Assembly: GCF_026393345.1 (NCBI RefSeq)
Contig: NZ_JAPLAI010000042.1
Span: forward strand, 8,434-72,433
Direction: 5' to 3'
Source of the DNA: Microbacterium sp.
Lineage (GTDB): Bacteria; Actinomycetota; Actinomycetes; Actinomycetales; Microbacteriaceae
DNA length: 64,000 nt
Shown: positions 33,135 to 42,509 of the stretch, piece by piece
Position numbering within the stretch: the first letter of the stretch is position 1
Layout of the letters: each line of letters starts with the position of its first letter
The notes under the pieces: generated by a model
What the model was told of the DNA's origin: nothing
The model's input: only the letters and a program-made list of their open reading frames with translations
The model's database searches: none
Made by a program: the position numbers and the translations under genes

Positions 33135-34133
33135 GTGCAGACACGTCCCCTTCCCCGCGCCGGCCGTGAGGTCTCCGCGATCGGCCTCGGCACCTGGCAG
33201 CTCGGCGCCGACTGGGGAGCGGTCGAGGAGACCGACGCGCTGGCCGTGCTCGCCGCATCCGTCGAGGCCGGGGTCACCCTGTTCGACACCGCCGACGTCT
33301 ACGGTGACGGCCGGTCCGAGTCGCTGATCGGACGGTTCCTCGCCGAACGCCCGGGCCACGGCATCACGGTGGCCACCAAGATGGGCCGCCGTCTTCCGCA
33401 GGAGCCGGAGAACTACACCCCGGCGAATTTCCGCGCCTGGACCGACAGATCCCGCCGGAACCTCGGCGTGGACACCCTGGACCTGGTACAGCTGCACTGC
33501 CCGCCCACCGCAGTGATCGAGGACGACGCCACCTACGATGCGCTCGATGCGCTGGTGGCGAGCGGCGCGATTGCCGCCTACGGCGTGTCGGTCGAGACCT
33601 GCGACCAGGCGCTCGCCGCCATCGCCCGCCCGAACGTGGCGAACGTGCAGATTATCCTCAACGCGTTCCGGCTCAAGCCCCTCGACGACGTGCTGCCCGC
33701 CGCCGAGGCCGCGGGTGTCGCGATCTTCGCCCGCGTCCCGCTGGCCTCTGGGCTCCTGTCCGGCCGGTACACCCGCGAGACCTCCTTCGCCGCCGACGAC
33801 CACCGCGCATTCAACCGGCACGGGGAGGCGTTCGACCGCGGGGAGACGTTCTCCGGCGTCGACTACGAGACGGGGCTGTCCGCGGTCGCCGAACTGTCGG
33901 CGGCCCTGCCCGCCGGCGTCTCGCTGCCAGAGGCGGCTCTCGCCTGGGTTGCGTCACGGCCCGGGGTGACCAGCGTCATTCCCGGTGCCCGGAAGGTGGC
34001 GCAGGCCGAGGGCAATGCCCGGGCCTCGCGCCTTCTCGAGGAAACGAGCGCATTCGATCTCGCCGCGTTCGATGAGACCGTGCGGGTCGTCTACGACCGG
34101 CTGCTGCGCGCCGACATCCACCCGCATTGGTGA
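33135..34133 (+). CDS. Aldo/keto reductase
   Basis: This 332-residue NADPH-dependent (alpha/beta)8-barrel reductase has the catalytic residues D51 and Y56 in DTADVYGDGRSE. The lysine lies in VATKMGRR and the histidine in LVQLHCPP. The C-terminal cofactor segment is SVIPGARKVAQAEGNARA. The GTG start at 33135 has an AAGGAG site five bases upstream. The closest branch is the YajO/Gcy-like group acting on aldehydes; the substrate cannot be stated. The last bases overlap the possible GTG start of the L,D-transpeptidase frame. Confidence 0.92.
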   Translation: MQTRPLPRAGREVSAIGLGTWQLGADWGAVEETDALAVLAASVEAGVTLFDTADVYGDGRSESLIGRFLAERPGHGITVATKMGRRLPQEPENYTPANFRAWTDRSRRNLGVDTLDLVQLHCPPTAVIEDDATYDALDALVASGAIAAYGVSVETCDQALAAIARPNVANVQIILNAFRLKPLDDVLPAAEAAGVAIFARVPLASGLLSGRYTRETSFAADDHRAFNRHGEAFDRGETFSGVDYETGLSAVAELSAALPAGVSLPEAALAWVASRPGVTSVIPGARKVAQAEGNARASRLLEETSAFDLAAFDETVRVVYDRLLRADIHPHW

Positions 34134-34177
34134 CGCGGACGATTGCAGCGGATGCCGTGCCGGGTGAGGATGAGGGC

Positions 34178-35071
34178 ATGCCCCCCGCATCCCCGTCCTG
34201 GCGTCGCTGGACCCCGCTGATCGTGGCGGCCGCCGTGCTCGTGGGCGCGGCCGTCGCCGTGCCGGTCATCATCGCCGTCCGCGATGGTGCGGAGGTCGCG
34301 ACCCCCGCCTTCTCCCGCTCACCGGTGCCGTCCCCGACCCCGTCGCCCACCCCGACCGGTCTCGCGGCAGATGTTGCGGTCTACGACCTGGCAGGGCTGC
34401 CTACGGCCGACGTCTTCACCATCATCCCGGCCCTCCCGGTCGACGACGACCCGTTCGGCGCACCGACGGGTCTGCTCGCGACCCCCGCCACCGCGGCCAT
34501 CCCGGTGTTCGCACAGCCCGGCGGCGCCCCGGTGGCCGTGCTGCCGGCGGACCTTCGCTGGGGCGGGTCGACCCTGCCCGTCGTCGCCAGGGACGGCGCC
34601 TGGGTCCGGGTGCTCATCAGCGGCCGGCAGGGCACGCCGCCCGGCGGCAACCCGGCGCAGCTCACCGGCTGGCTGCGCGCCGCCGACGTCGCGCTCACCG
34701 AGAACGACACACATGTGGAGGTCAGTCTCTCGGCCCGCACCATCACGATCGTCAGCGCGGATCTGACCGAGACCGTCACCACCGATTTCGGCTCCGGCGC
34801 GGAGGGCACCCCGACCCCGGTCGGCCGCACGTTCATCATGCACGCCGAGGTCATGCCCTACGCGTACACCCGCGGCCACCCGCTCATCTATCTGGGGGTG
34901 CAGTCGCCCACCCTCGCAGGCTTTGACGGCGCCGACACCGCCGTCACCGCGTTCCACTACCACGACACGCGATCCGGGGCGATCTCGAACGGCTGCATCC
35001 GGCTGGATGCGGCGGCGATCGATCGTCTCGCCCAGCTTCCGGTGGGCATCCCGGTCTACATCGTGGGGTGA
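34178..35071 (+). CDS. L,D-transpeptidase (YkuD domain), membrane-anchored
   Basis: This 297-residue envelope enzyme has an N-terminal membrane anchor (about residues 10-32), a Pro/Ser/Thr linker and an SH3-like middle (about 95-180). The YkuD domain has HYHDTRSG and SNGCIRL, with the catalytic cysteine at about residue 273. Such enzymes make 3-3 cross-links in peptidoglycan or attach proteins to it. The ATG at 34178 follows GATGAGG and is preferred to the GTG at 34130, which would add 16 residues before the anchor. Confidence 0.9.
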   Translation: MPPASPSWRRWTPLIVAAAVLVGAAVAVPVIIAVRDGAEVATPAFSRSPVPSPTPSPTPTGLAADVAVYDLAGLPTADVFTIIPALPVDDDPFGAPTGLLATPATAAIPVFAQPGGAPVAVLPADLRWGGSTLPVVARDGAWVRVLISGRQGTPPGGNPAQLTGWLRAADVALTENDTHVEVSLSARTITIVSADLTETVTTDFGSGAEGTPTPVGRTFIMHAEVMPYAYTRGHPLIYLGVQSPTLAGFDGADTAVTAFHYHDTRSGAISNGCIRLDAAAIDRLAQLPVGIPVYIVG

Positions 35072-35106
35072 GCCCGACCACCCCTGCCCGGCGATAGGGT
35101 GGCGCT

Positions 35107-35886
35107 GTGACGAGCCCGATGCGCATCGTCGTCGTGGTGCCCTGCCGCAACGACGCCACCCTGCTCGAGGCGTGCCTGCAGGCGCTCGCCGTGCAGACCC
35201 GGCCCCCGGATGGCGTCATCGTCGTCGACAACGGCAGCACGGACGATTCCGCGGCCGTCGCCCGCCGCTACGGTGCCGAGGTGTACCCGGAGCCCCGCGT
35301 GGGGGTGTGGCCCGCCGCCGCCCACGGCTACGACCGGGCCGACGCCGATCTGATCGCACGGCTCGACGCCGATTCCCGACCGCATCCGGATTGGATCGAG
35401 CGGCTGGAGCGGGCTTTCACCGACGATCCCGGGCTCGGGGTGCTCACCGGCGGTGCGGAGTTCTACGGCATCGACCGGATCGGCGCGTTCCTCGGCGCGC
35501 ACTGGTACATCGGCGGCGGCCGGGTGTGGGTGAAGCTGTGGCTCGGAATCCCGCTCGTGTTCGGCTCGAACTTCGCCATGCGGCGGGCGATCTGGGAGCG
35601 CGTCCGCGACCGGGTGCGGCGCGATGACCCCCGCATCCACGACGATCTCGATCTCACCATCCACCTCCGTGCCTCGGACGGCGTGCGGTGGGACCCCGAT
35701 CTGCGGATGCCGGTCTCCGCCCGACCGCTGACCTCGGTGAAGGGCCTTGCCCGCCGGGTGTGGCGGGTGCTGCCGACCTTCGCGGCGAGCTGGCCGGACG
35801 GCCGGTTCCGCGCCGCCGTGCGCGACGACGTACCGGCGGCCCCCTGGGCCGACGGCGAAGAACTGTCCCCCGGCTACGGGCGGTGA
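35107..35886 (+). CDS. Family 2 glycosyltransferase
   Basis: This 259-residue GT-A transferase has VVPCRNDATLLEACLQAL, then VVDNGSTDDS, and the metal-binding RLDADSRPHPDW. A later DPRIHDDLDLT resembles the catalytic acidic pair. There is no C-terminal membrane cluster, so it works in the cytoplasm or at the membrane face. The sugar and acceptor are unknown. It is followed after six bases by the prepilin-peptidase gene and may be co-transcribed with it. Confidence 0.87.
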   Translation: MTSPMRIVVVVPCRNDATLLEACLQALAVQTRPPDGVIVVDNGSTDDSAAVARRYGAEVYPEPRVGVWPAAAHGYDRADADLIARLDADSRPHPDWIERLERAFTDDPGLGVLTGGAEFYGIDRIGAFLGAHWYIGGGRVWVKLWLGIPLVFGSNFAMRRAIWERVRDRVRRDDPRIHDDLDLTIHLRASDGVRWDPDLRMPVSARPLTSVKGLARRVWRVLPTFAASWPDGRFRAAVRDDVPAAPWADGEELSPGYGR

Positions 35887-35892
35887 CTCCCG

Positions 35893-36378
35893 ATGACGGC
35901 GGTGGGCGACGCGGCGGTGCTCGTGGCCTACGTCGCCTTCGCGGTGCTCAGCGTCCTGCTCGCGGTGATCGACCTGCGCACGCATCGGCTGCCGCATCCG
36001 ATCGTGCTGCCGGCCTACCCGGTGGCATGGGTCCTGCTCGGGCTCGCCTCGGTCGCCCACGGTGACGGGGGTGCGTTCCTGCGCGCGCTCGTCGGGATGC
36101 TGGCGCTGTTCGCCTTCTACGCCGTCCTGCGCGCCCTCCAACCGGGCGGGATGGGCGGGGGAGACGTCACCCTCGCGGGGCTGATCGGATTCCTGCTGGC
36201 GTACCTCGGGTGGGATCCGCTGCTCGTCGGAGCGGCTGCCGGCTTCCTCCTCGGCGGATTCTTCAGCCTCGTCGTGCTGCTCACCCACCGGGTCGACCGC
36301 CGCACCGCGATCCCCTTCGGACCGTGGATGCTGCTCGGCGCCTGGATCGGCATCGCTGTCCCCGCGGCCCTCAGCTAA
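35893..36378 (+). CDS. A24-family prepilin peptidase, short form
   Basis: This 161-residue membrane aspartic protease has its first catalytic aspartate at D27 (DLRTHRLPHPIVLP) and the second at D91 in GGMGGGDV, the family's GxGD motif. It has five to six hydrophobic segments and lacks the N-terminal methylase domain, like many actinobacterial TadV/FppA-type enzymes. It would process type IV-like pilin or Flp precursors. No pilin gene is in the window, so its substrate must lie elsewhere or it is unlinked. Confidence 0.87.
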   Translation: MTAVGDAAVLVAYVAFAVLSVLLAVIDLRTHRLPHPIVLPAYPVAWVLLGLASVAHGDGGAFLRALVGMLALFAFYAVLRALQPGGMGGGDVTLAGLIGFLLAYLGWDPLLVGAAAGFLLGGFFSLVVLLTHRVDRRTAIPFGPWMLLGAWIGIAVPAALS

Positions 36379-36439
36379 GCCGCCGCGCCGGGTGTGTCAA
36401 GGACGGGGAGGACGCTCCTGCGGCGGATAGCGTGGGGTC

Positions 36440-37477
36440 ATGTCCGACCCCGCCGCCTCAGACCCCGCCGCGCCGAAGGCCGGCCCCGGGATCCCCGCGC
36501 GCCTCATCGCCTGGGCGCTGCAGCGCAAGCCCGTCCGTGCCTTCCTGCTCTACAGCGAACACCGCGGACCGGCGCTCGCAGACGGCATCACCTACCGCAC
36601 CCTGTTCAGCGTGTTCGCCGGCGTCCTGCTGGGGTTCTCCCTCGCTGCGCTCTGGCTGTCCGGCAACCCGACCGCGTGGGACGCCCTCGTCGCGGCCGTG
36701 GACAACGCCATCCCGGGCATCGGCGACATCATCAATTTCGACGACTTCCCGGCGCCGGCCGGGCTCACCGTCGCCGGGATCGTGTCGATCATCGGACTCG
36801 TGGGCGCCGCCATCGGGGCGATCGGATCGCTGCGTGCGGCGCTGCGGACGATCGCCGGCAAGATCCACGACGACATGTTCTTCGTCTGGGTGCTGCTGCG
36901 AAACCTTCTGCTCGCGATCATCGTCGGTGGTCTCCTGGCGGCCTCCGCCGCCGCGACCGTCATCGGCTCCGCCTCCATCGAGACGGTGACCGGCTGGCTG
37001 GGACTGCCGAAGGACTCGTTCCTCGTGAACGCCGCGACGACCGCGGTATCGCTCGTGATCACCTTCGCCCTGGACACGGTCGCGATCGTCATCGCGTTCC
37101 GGATGCTGTCCGGGGTCCGGGCCCCCGCGCGGGCACTGTGGACCGGGGCGCTCCTGGGCGGGTTCGCCCTCACCGTGCTGCAGACGCTCTCGGGGCTGTT
37201 CGTCGGTGGGGCGAAGTCCAACCCGCTGCTGGCCACCTTCGCGTCCCTCATCGCGCTGCTGCTGTGGCTGAACCTCTCGTCGCAGGTCATCCTCATCGCC
37301 GCCGCGTACATCGTCACCGGGGTGGAGGACGCGGCGGACCGGGTGCATGCGCGGTACGCCGCGACGACCTTCGCCCAGCGCCGGGTGCGCCGGGCAGAGA
37401 TCGATGTGCAGGCCGCGACCGACGAACTGCGCGCCGCGCAGGAAGCGGAACATCACGAGCGGGCTGCCGGGTCATGA
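36440..37477 (+). CDS. YihY/virulence factor BrkB family membrane protein
   Basis: This 345-residue protein has six predicted membrane helices and the YihY pattern: LADGITYRTLFSVFAGVL near residues 40-57, then LLGGFALTVLQTLSGLFVGG and ASLIALLLWLNLSSQVILIA. The C-terminus is a charged helical tail. The family is old and widespread, and earlier claims of RNase BN activity were not upheld. The function is unknown. The stop overlaps the next start by four bases (ATGA), so it is co-translated with the NAD(P)HX epimerase gene. Confidence 0.9.
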   Translation: MSDPAASDPAAPKAGPGIPARLIAWALQRKPVRAFLLYSEHRGPALADGITYRTLFSVFAGVLLGFSLAALWLSGNPTAWDALVAAVDNAIPGIGDIINFDDFPAPAGLTVAGIVSIIGLVGAAIGAIGSLRAALRTIAGKIHDDMFFVWVLLRNLLLAIIVGGLLAASAAATVIGSASIETVTGWLGLPKDSFLVNAATTAVSLVITFALDTVAIVIAFRMLSGVRAPARALWTGALLGGFALTVLQTLSGLFVGGAKSNPLLATFASLIALLLWLNLSSQVILIAAAYIVTGVEDAADRVHARYAATTFAQRRVRRAEIDVQAATDELRAAQEAEHHERAAGS

Positions 37478-38202
37478 TCACCGTCCCCGCGTACACGGCC
37501 GGCCAGGTCGCCGCCGCCGAACTCCCGCTCCTCGACCGGGGCGAACCACTGATGGCTCGCGCGGCGGCCGCGCTCGCCGAGATCGCCCGCAAGGAAGGCG
37601 TCCTCGGCGACCGGGGCATCCTCATCCTCGCCGGCCGAGGGGACAACGGAGCGGACGCGCTGCTCGCCGGCGGTCACCTGGCCGCGGCCGGTCTCACGGT
37701 CGATGCCGTGCTCACTGCGGGCGACGCCCGCCCACACGCGGTCGAGGCCGCGGTGGCGCACGGGGTCCGCATCCGTGACGCCGCCGATATCCACCCCGGT
37801 GAGCATTCCGTGATCGTCGATGGCATCCTCGGCATCGGCACCCAGGGCGATCCGGTGCTGCGCGGGGACGCGCGCACCGTGGTGGCGGCGCTGCTGCCCG
37901 CCGTCCGGGTGGGTCGTACGCACGTCGTCGCCGTCGATCTGCCGAGCGGGCTGCATCCGGATCTTGGGACCGTCGCCGACGACCTCGTGCTGCCGGCCGC
38001 CGTCACCGCCACGTTCGGCGCGGTCAAGGCGGGACTGGCCCGCGGCCGGGGACCCGAGCTCACCGGATACCTCGTCCTCGTCGACATCGGGCTCGACCTG
38101 CGCACGGCGGAGCCTGCCGGTACCGCGGCGGTCGACGAGATCGTCGAGGCGCGGGACCCGTCAGCGGGCGTAGCGGTCGACGAACGTGCGCAGCATCTGT
38201 GA
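37474..38202 (+). CDS. NAD(P)H-hydrate epimerase, YjeF N-terminal domain only
   Basis: This 242-residue enzyme repairs damaged NAD(P)H by epimerising R-NAD(P)HX to the S form. It has PLMARAAAALAEIA, the nucleotide loop AGRGDNGADAL, the potassium-site segment VDGILGIGTQG and AVDLPSGL. The fused C-terminal dehydratase (NnrD) of many bacteria is absent, so NnrD must be encoded elsewhere. The ATG at 37474 overlaps yihY. The 3' end overlaps the convergent amidotransferase gene by 42 bases. Confidence 0.88.
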   Translation: MITVPAYTAGQVAAAELPLLDRGEPLMARAAAALAEIARKEGVLGDRGILILAGRGDNGADALLAGGHLAAAGLTVDAVLTAGDARPHAVEAAVAHGVRIRDAADIHPGEHSVIVDGILGIGTQGDPVLRGDARTVVAALLPAVRVGRTHVVAVDLPSGLHPDLGTVADDLVLPAAVTATFGAVKAGLARGRGPELTGYLVLVDIGLDLRTAEPAGTAAVDEIVEARDPSAGVAVDERAQHL

Positions 38203-38892
38203 GGGGTGGCTCACCGGAGTGCGGCGCACCGCATCCAGGGTGAGCTCCAGTTCGTCGTCACCGAAGTAGCCGTAGCCCGCGTAGGCGTGGATGCGGGTCG
38301 TGATGCCGTCGACGTCGAGTTCCGGGTGGAACTGCGTCGCGTACACGTTCTGACCCGACCGGAACGCCTGCACCGGGCAGGCCGGCGACGAGGCCAGCAG
38401 CGTGAGGTGCGACGGCAGCACGCTGACGGACTCCTTGTGGCCGACGAACGCGTCGAACGTGTCGGGGAGGCCGGCGAACAGCGGATCGGCGCGCCCGGCG
38501 TCGGTGAGCGTCACCGGGACGATGGAGATGGGCTCGCTATGGGTTCGGTCCACCTGCGCGCCCTGGTGCACGCCGAGCGTGCCCACGCCATAGCAGGCGC
38601 CGAGGAAGGGTGCGTCCGCGGCGACCACGCGGTCGAGCAGTGCCCCCATCTCCGTTTCGACCCGTCGCTGCGCCGCGGACTTCTTTTCCGGTGCGTCGGA
38701 GGCGTTGAACGGGCCGCCGCCCACGATGATGCCGGAGATTGCGTCGAGATCGAGCGGCGGCATCGGCTCCGCCTCGAGCCGGATGCGGATGAGTTCCCGC
38801 TCCTCCAGCCCGCTGTAACGCAGGAACAGGTCGTATTCCTCGTCCGCCGGACCCGATTCGGCGCGGGTGGCGAGGAGGACGAAGGGCTGCAC
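38161..38892 (-). CDS. Class I glutamine amidotransferase-like protein (GuaA-like GATase)
   Basis: This 243-residue protein has the triad of class I glutaminases: nucleophile C100 in FLGACYGVG, then H189 and E191 in ATQFHPELD. The GIIVGGGPF oxyanion region lies near residues 54-62. No synthetase domain is attached. Stand-alone members are often called GMP synthase-like and may release ammonia for another enzyme or act on gamma-glutamyl compounds. The GTG start at 38892 is 55 bases from the divergent small gene at 38948. Confidence 0.88.
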   Translation of the reverse strand: MQPFVLLATRAESGPADEEYDLFLRYSGLEERELIRIRLEAEPMPPLDLDAISGIIVGGGPFNASDAPEKKSAAQRRVETEMGALLDRVVAADAPFLGACYGVGTLGVHQGAQVDRTHSEPISIVPVTLTDAGRADPLFAGLPDTFDAFVGHKESVSVLPSHLTLLASSPACPVQAFRSGQNVYATQFHPELDVDGITTRIHAYAGYGYFGDDELELTLDAVRRTPVSHPSQMLRTFVDRYAR

Positions 38893-38947
38893 GCGGGAAT
38901 TGTACGCGGTCCGACCGATCGGAGTGTGCGGTGGCTAGGCTGAGGCC

Positions 38948-39187
38948 ATGGCTATCGCACGACTTTCCGGAGGCCCGCTCGACGGGCAGGTAATCCCGCT
39001 CGACGACACCGTGGACGACGCGTACATCGCGTCGTACAACGAAGGGCAGATCGTCTACCGCCGCGTGGGGGAGGACCAGCACGCGGGCGCGACCGACGGC
39101 CCCACCGAGGCGCTGTTCTCCTTCGTCGAGTCGACCGAGCCCCTCGACGTCACCGCCGGCGACGTGGACGACGTCCCGCACTCGTGA
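38948..39187 (+). CDS. Small conserved actinobacterial protein
   Basis: This acidic 79-residue protein begins ARLSGGPLDGQVIPLD and later has GQIVYRRVG. The GGPLDGQ start recurs in small actinobacterial and phage proteins of unknown role. No membrane segment or cysteine is present. Its GTGA stop/start overlap with the CYTH gene (39184) indicates co-translation. Confidence 0.75.
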   Translation: MAIARLSGGPLDGQVIPLDDTVDDAYIASYNEGQIVYRRVGEDQHAGATDGPTEALFSFVESTEPLDVTAGDVDDVPHS

Positions 39188-39813
39188 CCGACGCGTCGGC
39201 GGACGGACACACGCGGGAGATCGAGGTCGAGCAGAAGTTCGACGTCGACGCGGCGGTGGAACTCCCCGACTGGACACTGCTGCCCGAGGTGGCGGCGGTG
39301 GGGGAGGCGGAGGTCCGCGAGCTCGACGCCCGGTACCTCGACACCCCCGACCTCGCGCTCGGCCGCGCGAAGGTGGCGTTGCGGCGCCGCACGGGCGGTC
39401 CGGACGAGGGGTGGCATGTGAAGATCTCGGCCGCCGACGGCCGCCACGAGTGGCACTGGCCGCTCGGTGAGTCCACCGATGTCCCGGATGCGGTCGCCGA
39501 GGCGCTCGCGGACCGTGCCGTGCCGCCGTTCACCCCGATCGCCCGCATCCGCAACCACCGGGTGGCCTACGCCCTCACCGACCGTGACGGCGGGAAGCTC
39601 GCGGAGGTGGTCGACGACCACGTGACCGCGACCGCGGAACGAACCGGACGGGTCAGCAGCTGGCGCGAGTGGGAGGTCGAGCTCGGCCCCGCAGCGCCAT
39701 CCGATGGCGTGTGGCGCGAGGCGTTCTTCGCCGCCGTCGAAGCGCTGGTGCGCGGCGCGGGCGGCGCCCCGGCCGCATCCGATTCCAAGCTGGGACGTGC
39801 GCTCGGACTCTGA
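39184..39813 (+). CDS. CYTH-domain protein (triphosphate tunnel metalloenzyme)
   Basis: This 209-residue CYTH protein has the signature ExExK at E14, E16 and K18 (EIEVEQKF). Charged strand motifs LRRRTGG and WHVKIS line the tunnel, followed by RIRNHRVAY and WREWEVELG. Family members hydrolyse inorganic triphosphate, thiamine triphosphate or related compounds. There is no CHAD domain here. The start is GTG, coupled to the preceding small gene. A bidirectional terminator hairpin follows. Confidence 0.9.
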   Translation: MTDASADGHTREIEVEQKFDVDAAVELPDWTLLPEVAAVGEAEVRELDARYLDTPDLALGRAKVALRRRTGGPDEGWHVKISAADGRHEWHWPLGESTDVPDAVAEALADRAVPPFTPIARIRNHRVAYALTDRDGGKLAEVVDDHVTATAERTGRVSSWREWEVELGPAAPSDGVWREAFFAAVEALVRGAGGAPAASDSKLGRALGL

Positions 39814-39825
39814 CCCGTACACGTG

Positions 39826-39863
39826 ACGAGGGCGGCCCCGGATCTCTCCGGTGCCGCCCTCGT
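39826..39863. terminator. Bidirectional hairpin terminator
   Basis: ACGAGGGCGGC (39826-39836) and GCCGCCCTCGT (39853-39863) form a perfect 11-bp stem between the convergent CYTH and lpd genes. Confidence 0.8.
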
Positions 39864-39878
39864 GGTCTCTGCCGTGGG

Positions 39879-41279
39879 TCAGAGGTTGATCATGTGTCCC
39901 GCGAGGCCGTGGAAGGCCTCCTGCACCGCCTCGGACAGCGTGGGGTGCGTGTGGACGTTGCGAGCCGCCTCGAGGGCCGTGAGGTCCCACTTCTGAGCCA
40001 GCGTCAGCTCCGGCAGCAGCTCCGACACGTCGGGTCCGATGAGGTGGCCGCCGAGGAGCTCGAGGTGCTCGCCGTCCGCAATCAGCTTGACGAAGCCAAT
40101 GGGCTCGCCCAGACCGTTCGCCTTGCCGTTGGCGCTGAACGGGAACTTCGCGACCTTGACGTCGTAGCCGGCGTCCCGCGCCTGCTGCTCGGTGAGGCCG
40201 AACGAGGCGACCTGCGGCGAGCAGAACGTCGCGCGCGGCATCATCCGGTAGTCGCCGAGAGTCTGCGTCTCCGCCTTGCCGATGGTCTCGGCGGCGACGA
40301 CCGCCTGCGCCTCGGCGACGTGCGCGAGCTGCAGCTTCGCGGTGACGTCACCGATGGCGTAGATGCCGTCGACGTTCGTGCGCATGTAGTCGTCGATCTC
40401 GATGGCCCCACGTTCGGTGAGCTTCACACCGGTGTTCTCCAGCCCGAAGCCGGTCACGTTCGGGGCGAACCCGATCGACATGAGCACGCGGTCGGCCTCG
40501 AGGGACCCCTTGGCGCCGTCGGCGTTGGCGCTGTACGACACCGACACCGACGAGCCGTTGTCGACGATCGACTCGACCTTGGTGGAGGTGAGGATGTCGA
40601 TCCCGTACTTCTTGTACTGGCGCTGGATCTCCTTGGAGACCTCGGCGTCCTCGTTGGGCAGCGCCCGGTCGAGGAATTCGATGATGGTGACCTTCACGCC
40701 GAAGTTGCTCAGCACATAGGCGAACTCCATGCCGATGGCGCCGGCGCCCACGATCGCGATGGAGTTCGGGAGTTCACGGTTGAGGATCTGCTCCTCGTAG
40801 GTCACCACGTTCTCGCTCAGCGTGACGCCGGGAAGCAGACGCACCGTCGAGCCGGTGGCGATGATCGCGTTGTCGAAGGTGACGCGCTCGGTGGAACCGT
40901 CGGTCTTGGCGACATCGATGGTGTGGGCGTCGGCGAACGTGCCCCGACCCTCGTACTCGGTCACCTTGTTCTTCTTCATCAGGAAGTGGATGCCCTTGAC
41001 GTGGGTCGCGGCCACGGTGCGGCTGCGGTCCCACGCGGTGCCGAAGTCGAAGTGCACGTCACCGGAGATGCCGAACAGCTCAGCCTGGTGGGTGAAGGTG
41101 TGCGCGAGGTCCGCGTTGCGGATGAGCGCCTTGGAGGGGATGCAGCCGACGTTGAGGCACACACCGCCCCAGTACTTCTCTTCGATGATGGCGACCGAGA
41201 GGCCCAGCTGTGCGCTGCGAACCGCTGCGACATAGCCGCCGGGGCCCGCGCCGAGGATAACGACGTCGTAATGAGGCAT
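39879..41279 (-). CDS. lpdA: Dihydrolipoyl dehydrogenase
   Basis: This 466-residue FAD enzyme (E3) reoxidises dihydrolipoamide in pyruvate and 2-oxoglutarate dehydrogenase and in glycine cleavage. It has the FAD motif [10 protein letters not shown] near residue 10, the redox disulfide C41 and C46 (CLNVGC), and the NAD motif [12 protein letters not shown]. The C-terminal catalytic His/Glu is in HTHPTLSEA. It is encoded apart from the E1 and E2 genes, as in other actinobacteria. Its length and motifs leave little doubt. Confidence 0.95.
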   Translation of the reverse strand: MPHYDVVILGAGPGGYVAAVRSAQLGLSVAIIEEKYWGGVCLNVGCIPSKALIRNADLAHTFTHQAELFGISGDVHFDFGTAWDRSRTVAATHVKGIHFLMKKNKVTEYEGRGTFADAHTIDVAKTDGSTERVTFDNAIIATGSTVRLLPGVTLSENVVTYEEQILNRELPNSIAIVGAGAIGMEFAYVLSNFGVKVTIIEFLDRALPNEDAEVSKEIQRQYKKYGIDILTSTKVESIVDNGSSVSVSYSANADGAKGSLEADRVLMSIGFAPNVTGFGLENTGVKLTERGAIEIDDYMRTNVDGIYAIGDVTAKLQLAHVAEAQAVVAAETIGKAETQTLGDYRMMPRATFCSPQVASFGLTEQQARDAGYDVKVAKFPFSANGKANGLGEPIGFVKLIADGEHLELLGGHLIGPDVSELLPELTLAQKWDLTALEAARNVHTHPTLSEAVQEAFHGLAGHMINL

Positions 41280-41288
41280 GCTCTCAGC

Positions 41289-41960
41289 CTATCGCTCGAT
41301 GGAGTCGTCTCGTCCCGCGCTGCGGGTGGCGGCAGCGTCCTTTCCCTGCCGCGCGCGGGCGGCGAGCAGGGTGATCACGGCGGCGAGTACGAGGAGCACG
41401 ATCACGGCGCCGATGATCCACGGCAGTGGGCTCGCGGCGTCGTCCTCGACGGTCGTCGTCACGAGCGGCGTCTCGCTCGGGCTCGCCTCCTCGGAGGGGA
41501 CGACGGACGCCGACGCCGACGCCGTGACGGTGGGGGTCGGCTCCGCCGTCGCCGGGCCCGCCACAGTGAACGACAGCTCGCCCGACACCGGGTGGCCGTC
41601 GCTGGAGACCACGCGCCACAGCACGGTGATGTTCCCCGTCGCCGTCCCGTCGAGCGGCTGCGTCACCACGTTCTGATTCGTTTCGGGGGAGCCGCTCGAC
41701 AGCTCCGTGCCGGCCGCATCCGTGACCTGCACCACGGTGCTGCCCTCGTCGGAGAGGAGTGCGGCGCTGAAGGACAGCGTGAGTGCGGCGGGGAGGACTT
41801 CGACAGTCGTGCCGTTCGCGGGGTCGGAGGAGATGAGTGAGTCGTGGGCGGCGGCGGGGCGCGCCGACAGCAGGACGGCGCTCCCGGCCAGCAGCAGCGC
41901 GAGGAGCGCGAGGACGACGGGGCGGAGCACGCGGCGAGTCGGATGTGCGATCACGAGCAC
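41289..41960 (-). CDS. CopC-domain copper-binding envelope protein
   Basis: This 223-residue exported protein has an N-terminal signal peptide cleaved before HDSL (after ARPAAA). This leaves the N-terminal histidine that serves as the Cu(II) ligand in CopC proteins. A beta-sandwich domain follows with WRVVSSDGHPVSG, giving the Asp/His ligands. Then come a Ser/Thr/Glu-rich linker and a C-terminal membrane anchor (PWIIGAVIVLLVLAAVITLL). It probably binds or buffers copper outside the membrane. A copper-storage protein gene is divergent from it. Confidence 0.9.
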   Translation of the reverse strand: MLVIAHPTRRVLRPVVLALLALLLAGSAVLLSARPAAAHDSLISSDPANGTTVEVLPAALTLSFSAALLSDEGSTVVQVTDAAGTELSSGSPETNQNVVTQPLDGTATGNITVLWRVVSSDGHPVSGELSFTVAGPATAEPTPTVTASASASVVPSEEASPSETPLVTTTVEDDAASPLPWIIGAVIVLLVLAAVITLLAARARQGKDAAATRSAGRDDSIER

Positions 41961-42113
41961 GAGCCTACGAGGAGTTCCCGTGCACGCGGTGAGCGTCGGG
42001 TCTCCGGCAGCGGAGTGCCGGTCGGGCCTTTCCGGGCGGCGACGCGGCGCCTACGCTGGGCGGTGGCGGGCACCCCTGTCCGTCGGAGCGACGAGACGAA
42101 GGTGGGCGGGGCG

Positions 42114-42506
42114 ATGGACTCGATGATGATGGATGCGATGTCGGACGAAGCGATGACGATGCGCGGAGCACCGGCGATGGACATGGAGCTGATGCAGGCG
42201 TGTATCGACGCGTGTTCTGCCTGCGAGCAGGCGTGCACGATCTGTGCGACGCAGCTGATGTCGTGCGCACCGGCGTGTATGAACTGTGCCGACATGTGCT
42301 CGACCATGATGCGTTCGATGCTCCGGATGCAGGGGATGACACCGCCGGTCATGATGGCGATGCTCGACGCGTGCATCGCCATGTGCCAGCAGTGCATGGA
42401 CGAGTGCATGGAGCACTCGGACAACGCCGTCTGCATGATGTGCGCGCAGTCTTGCCGGGCGTGCATGGACGCCTGCATGGCGATGAAGGACGCGATCGCG
42501 GCCTGA
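42114..42506 (+). CDS. csp: Cys-rich four-helix-bundle copper storage protein (Csp)
   Basis: This 130-residue protein contains 18 cysteines in CxxxC and CxxC spacing along four predicted helices (ACIDACSACEQACTIC, CQQCMDECMEH, CAQSCRACMDACMAMK) and many methionines. This is the hallmark of Csp proteins, which store many Cu(I) ions inside the bundle. There is no signal peptide, so it is a cytosolic (Csp3-like) form. The ATG at 42114 follows a G-rich site. It lies divergent from a CopC gene, and the 153-bp gap between them shows no clear palindrome. Confidence 0.92.
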   Translation: MDSMMMDAMSDEAMTMRGAPAMDMELMQACIDACSACEQACTICATQLMSCAPACMNCADMCSTMMRSMLRMQGMTPPVMMAMLDACIAMCQQCMDECMEHSDNAVCMMCAQSCRACMDACMAMKDAIAA

Positions 42507-42509
42507 GCG

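Noticed and set aside
39669-41840. Plus-strand open frame opposite lpdA
   Set aside because: lpdA is unmistakable on the minus strand. The opposite frame is Arg/Asp/Gly-rich without motifs.
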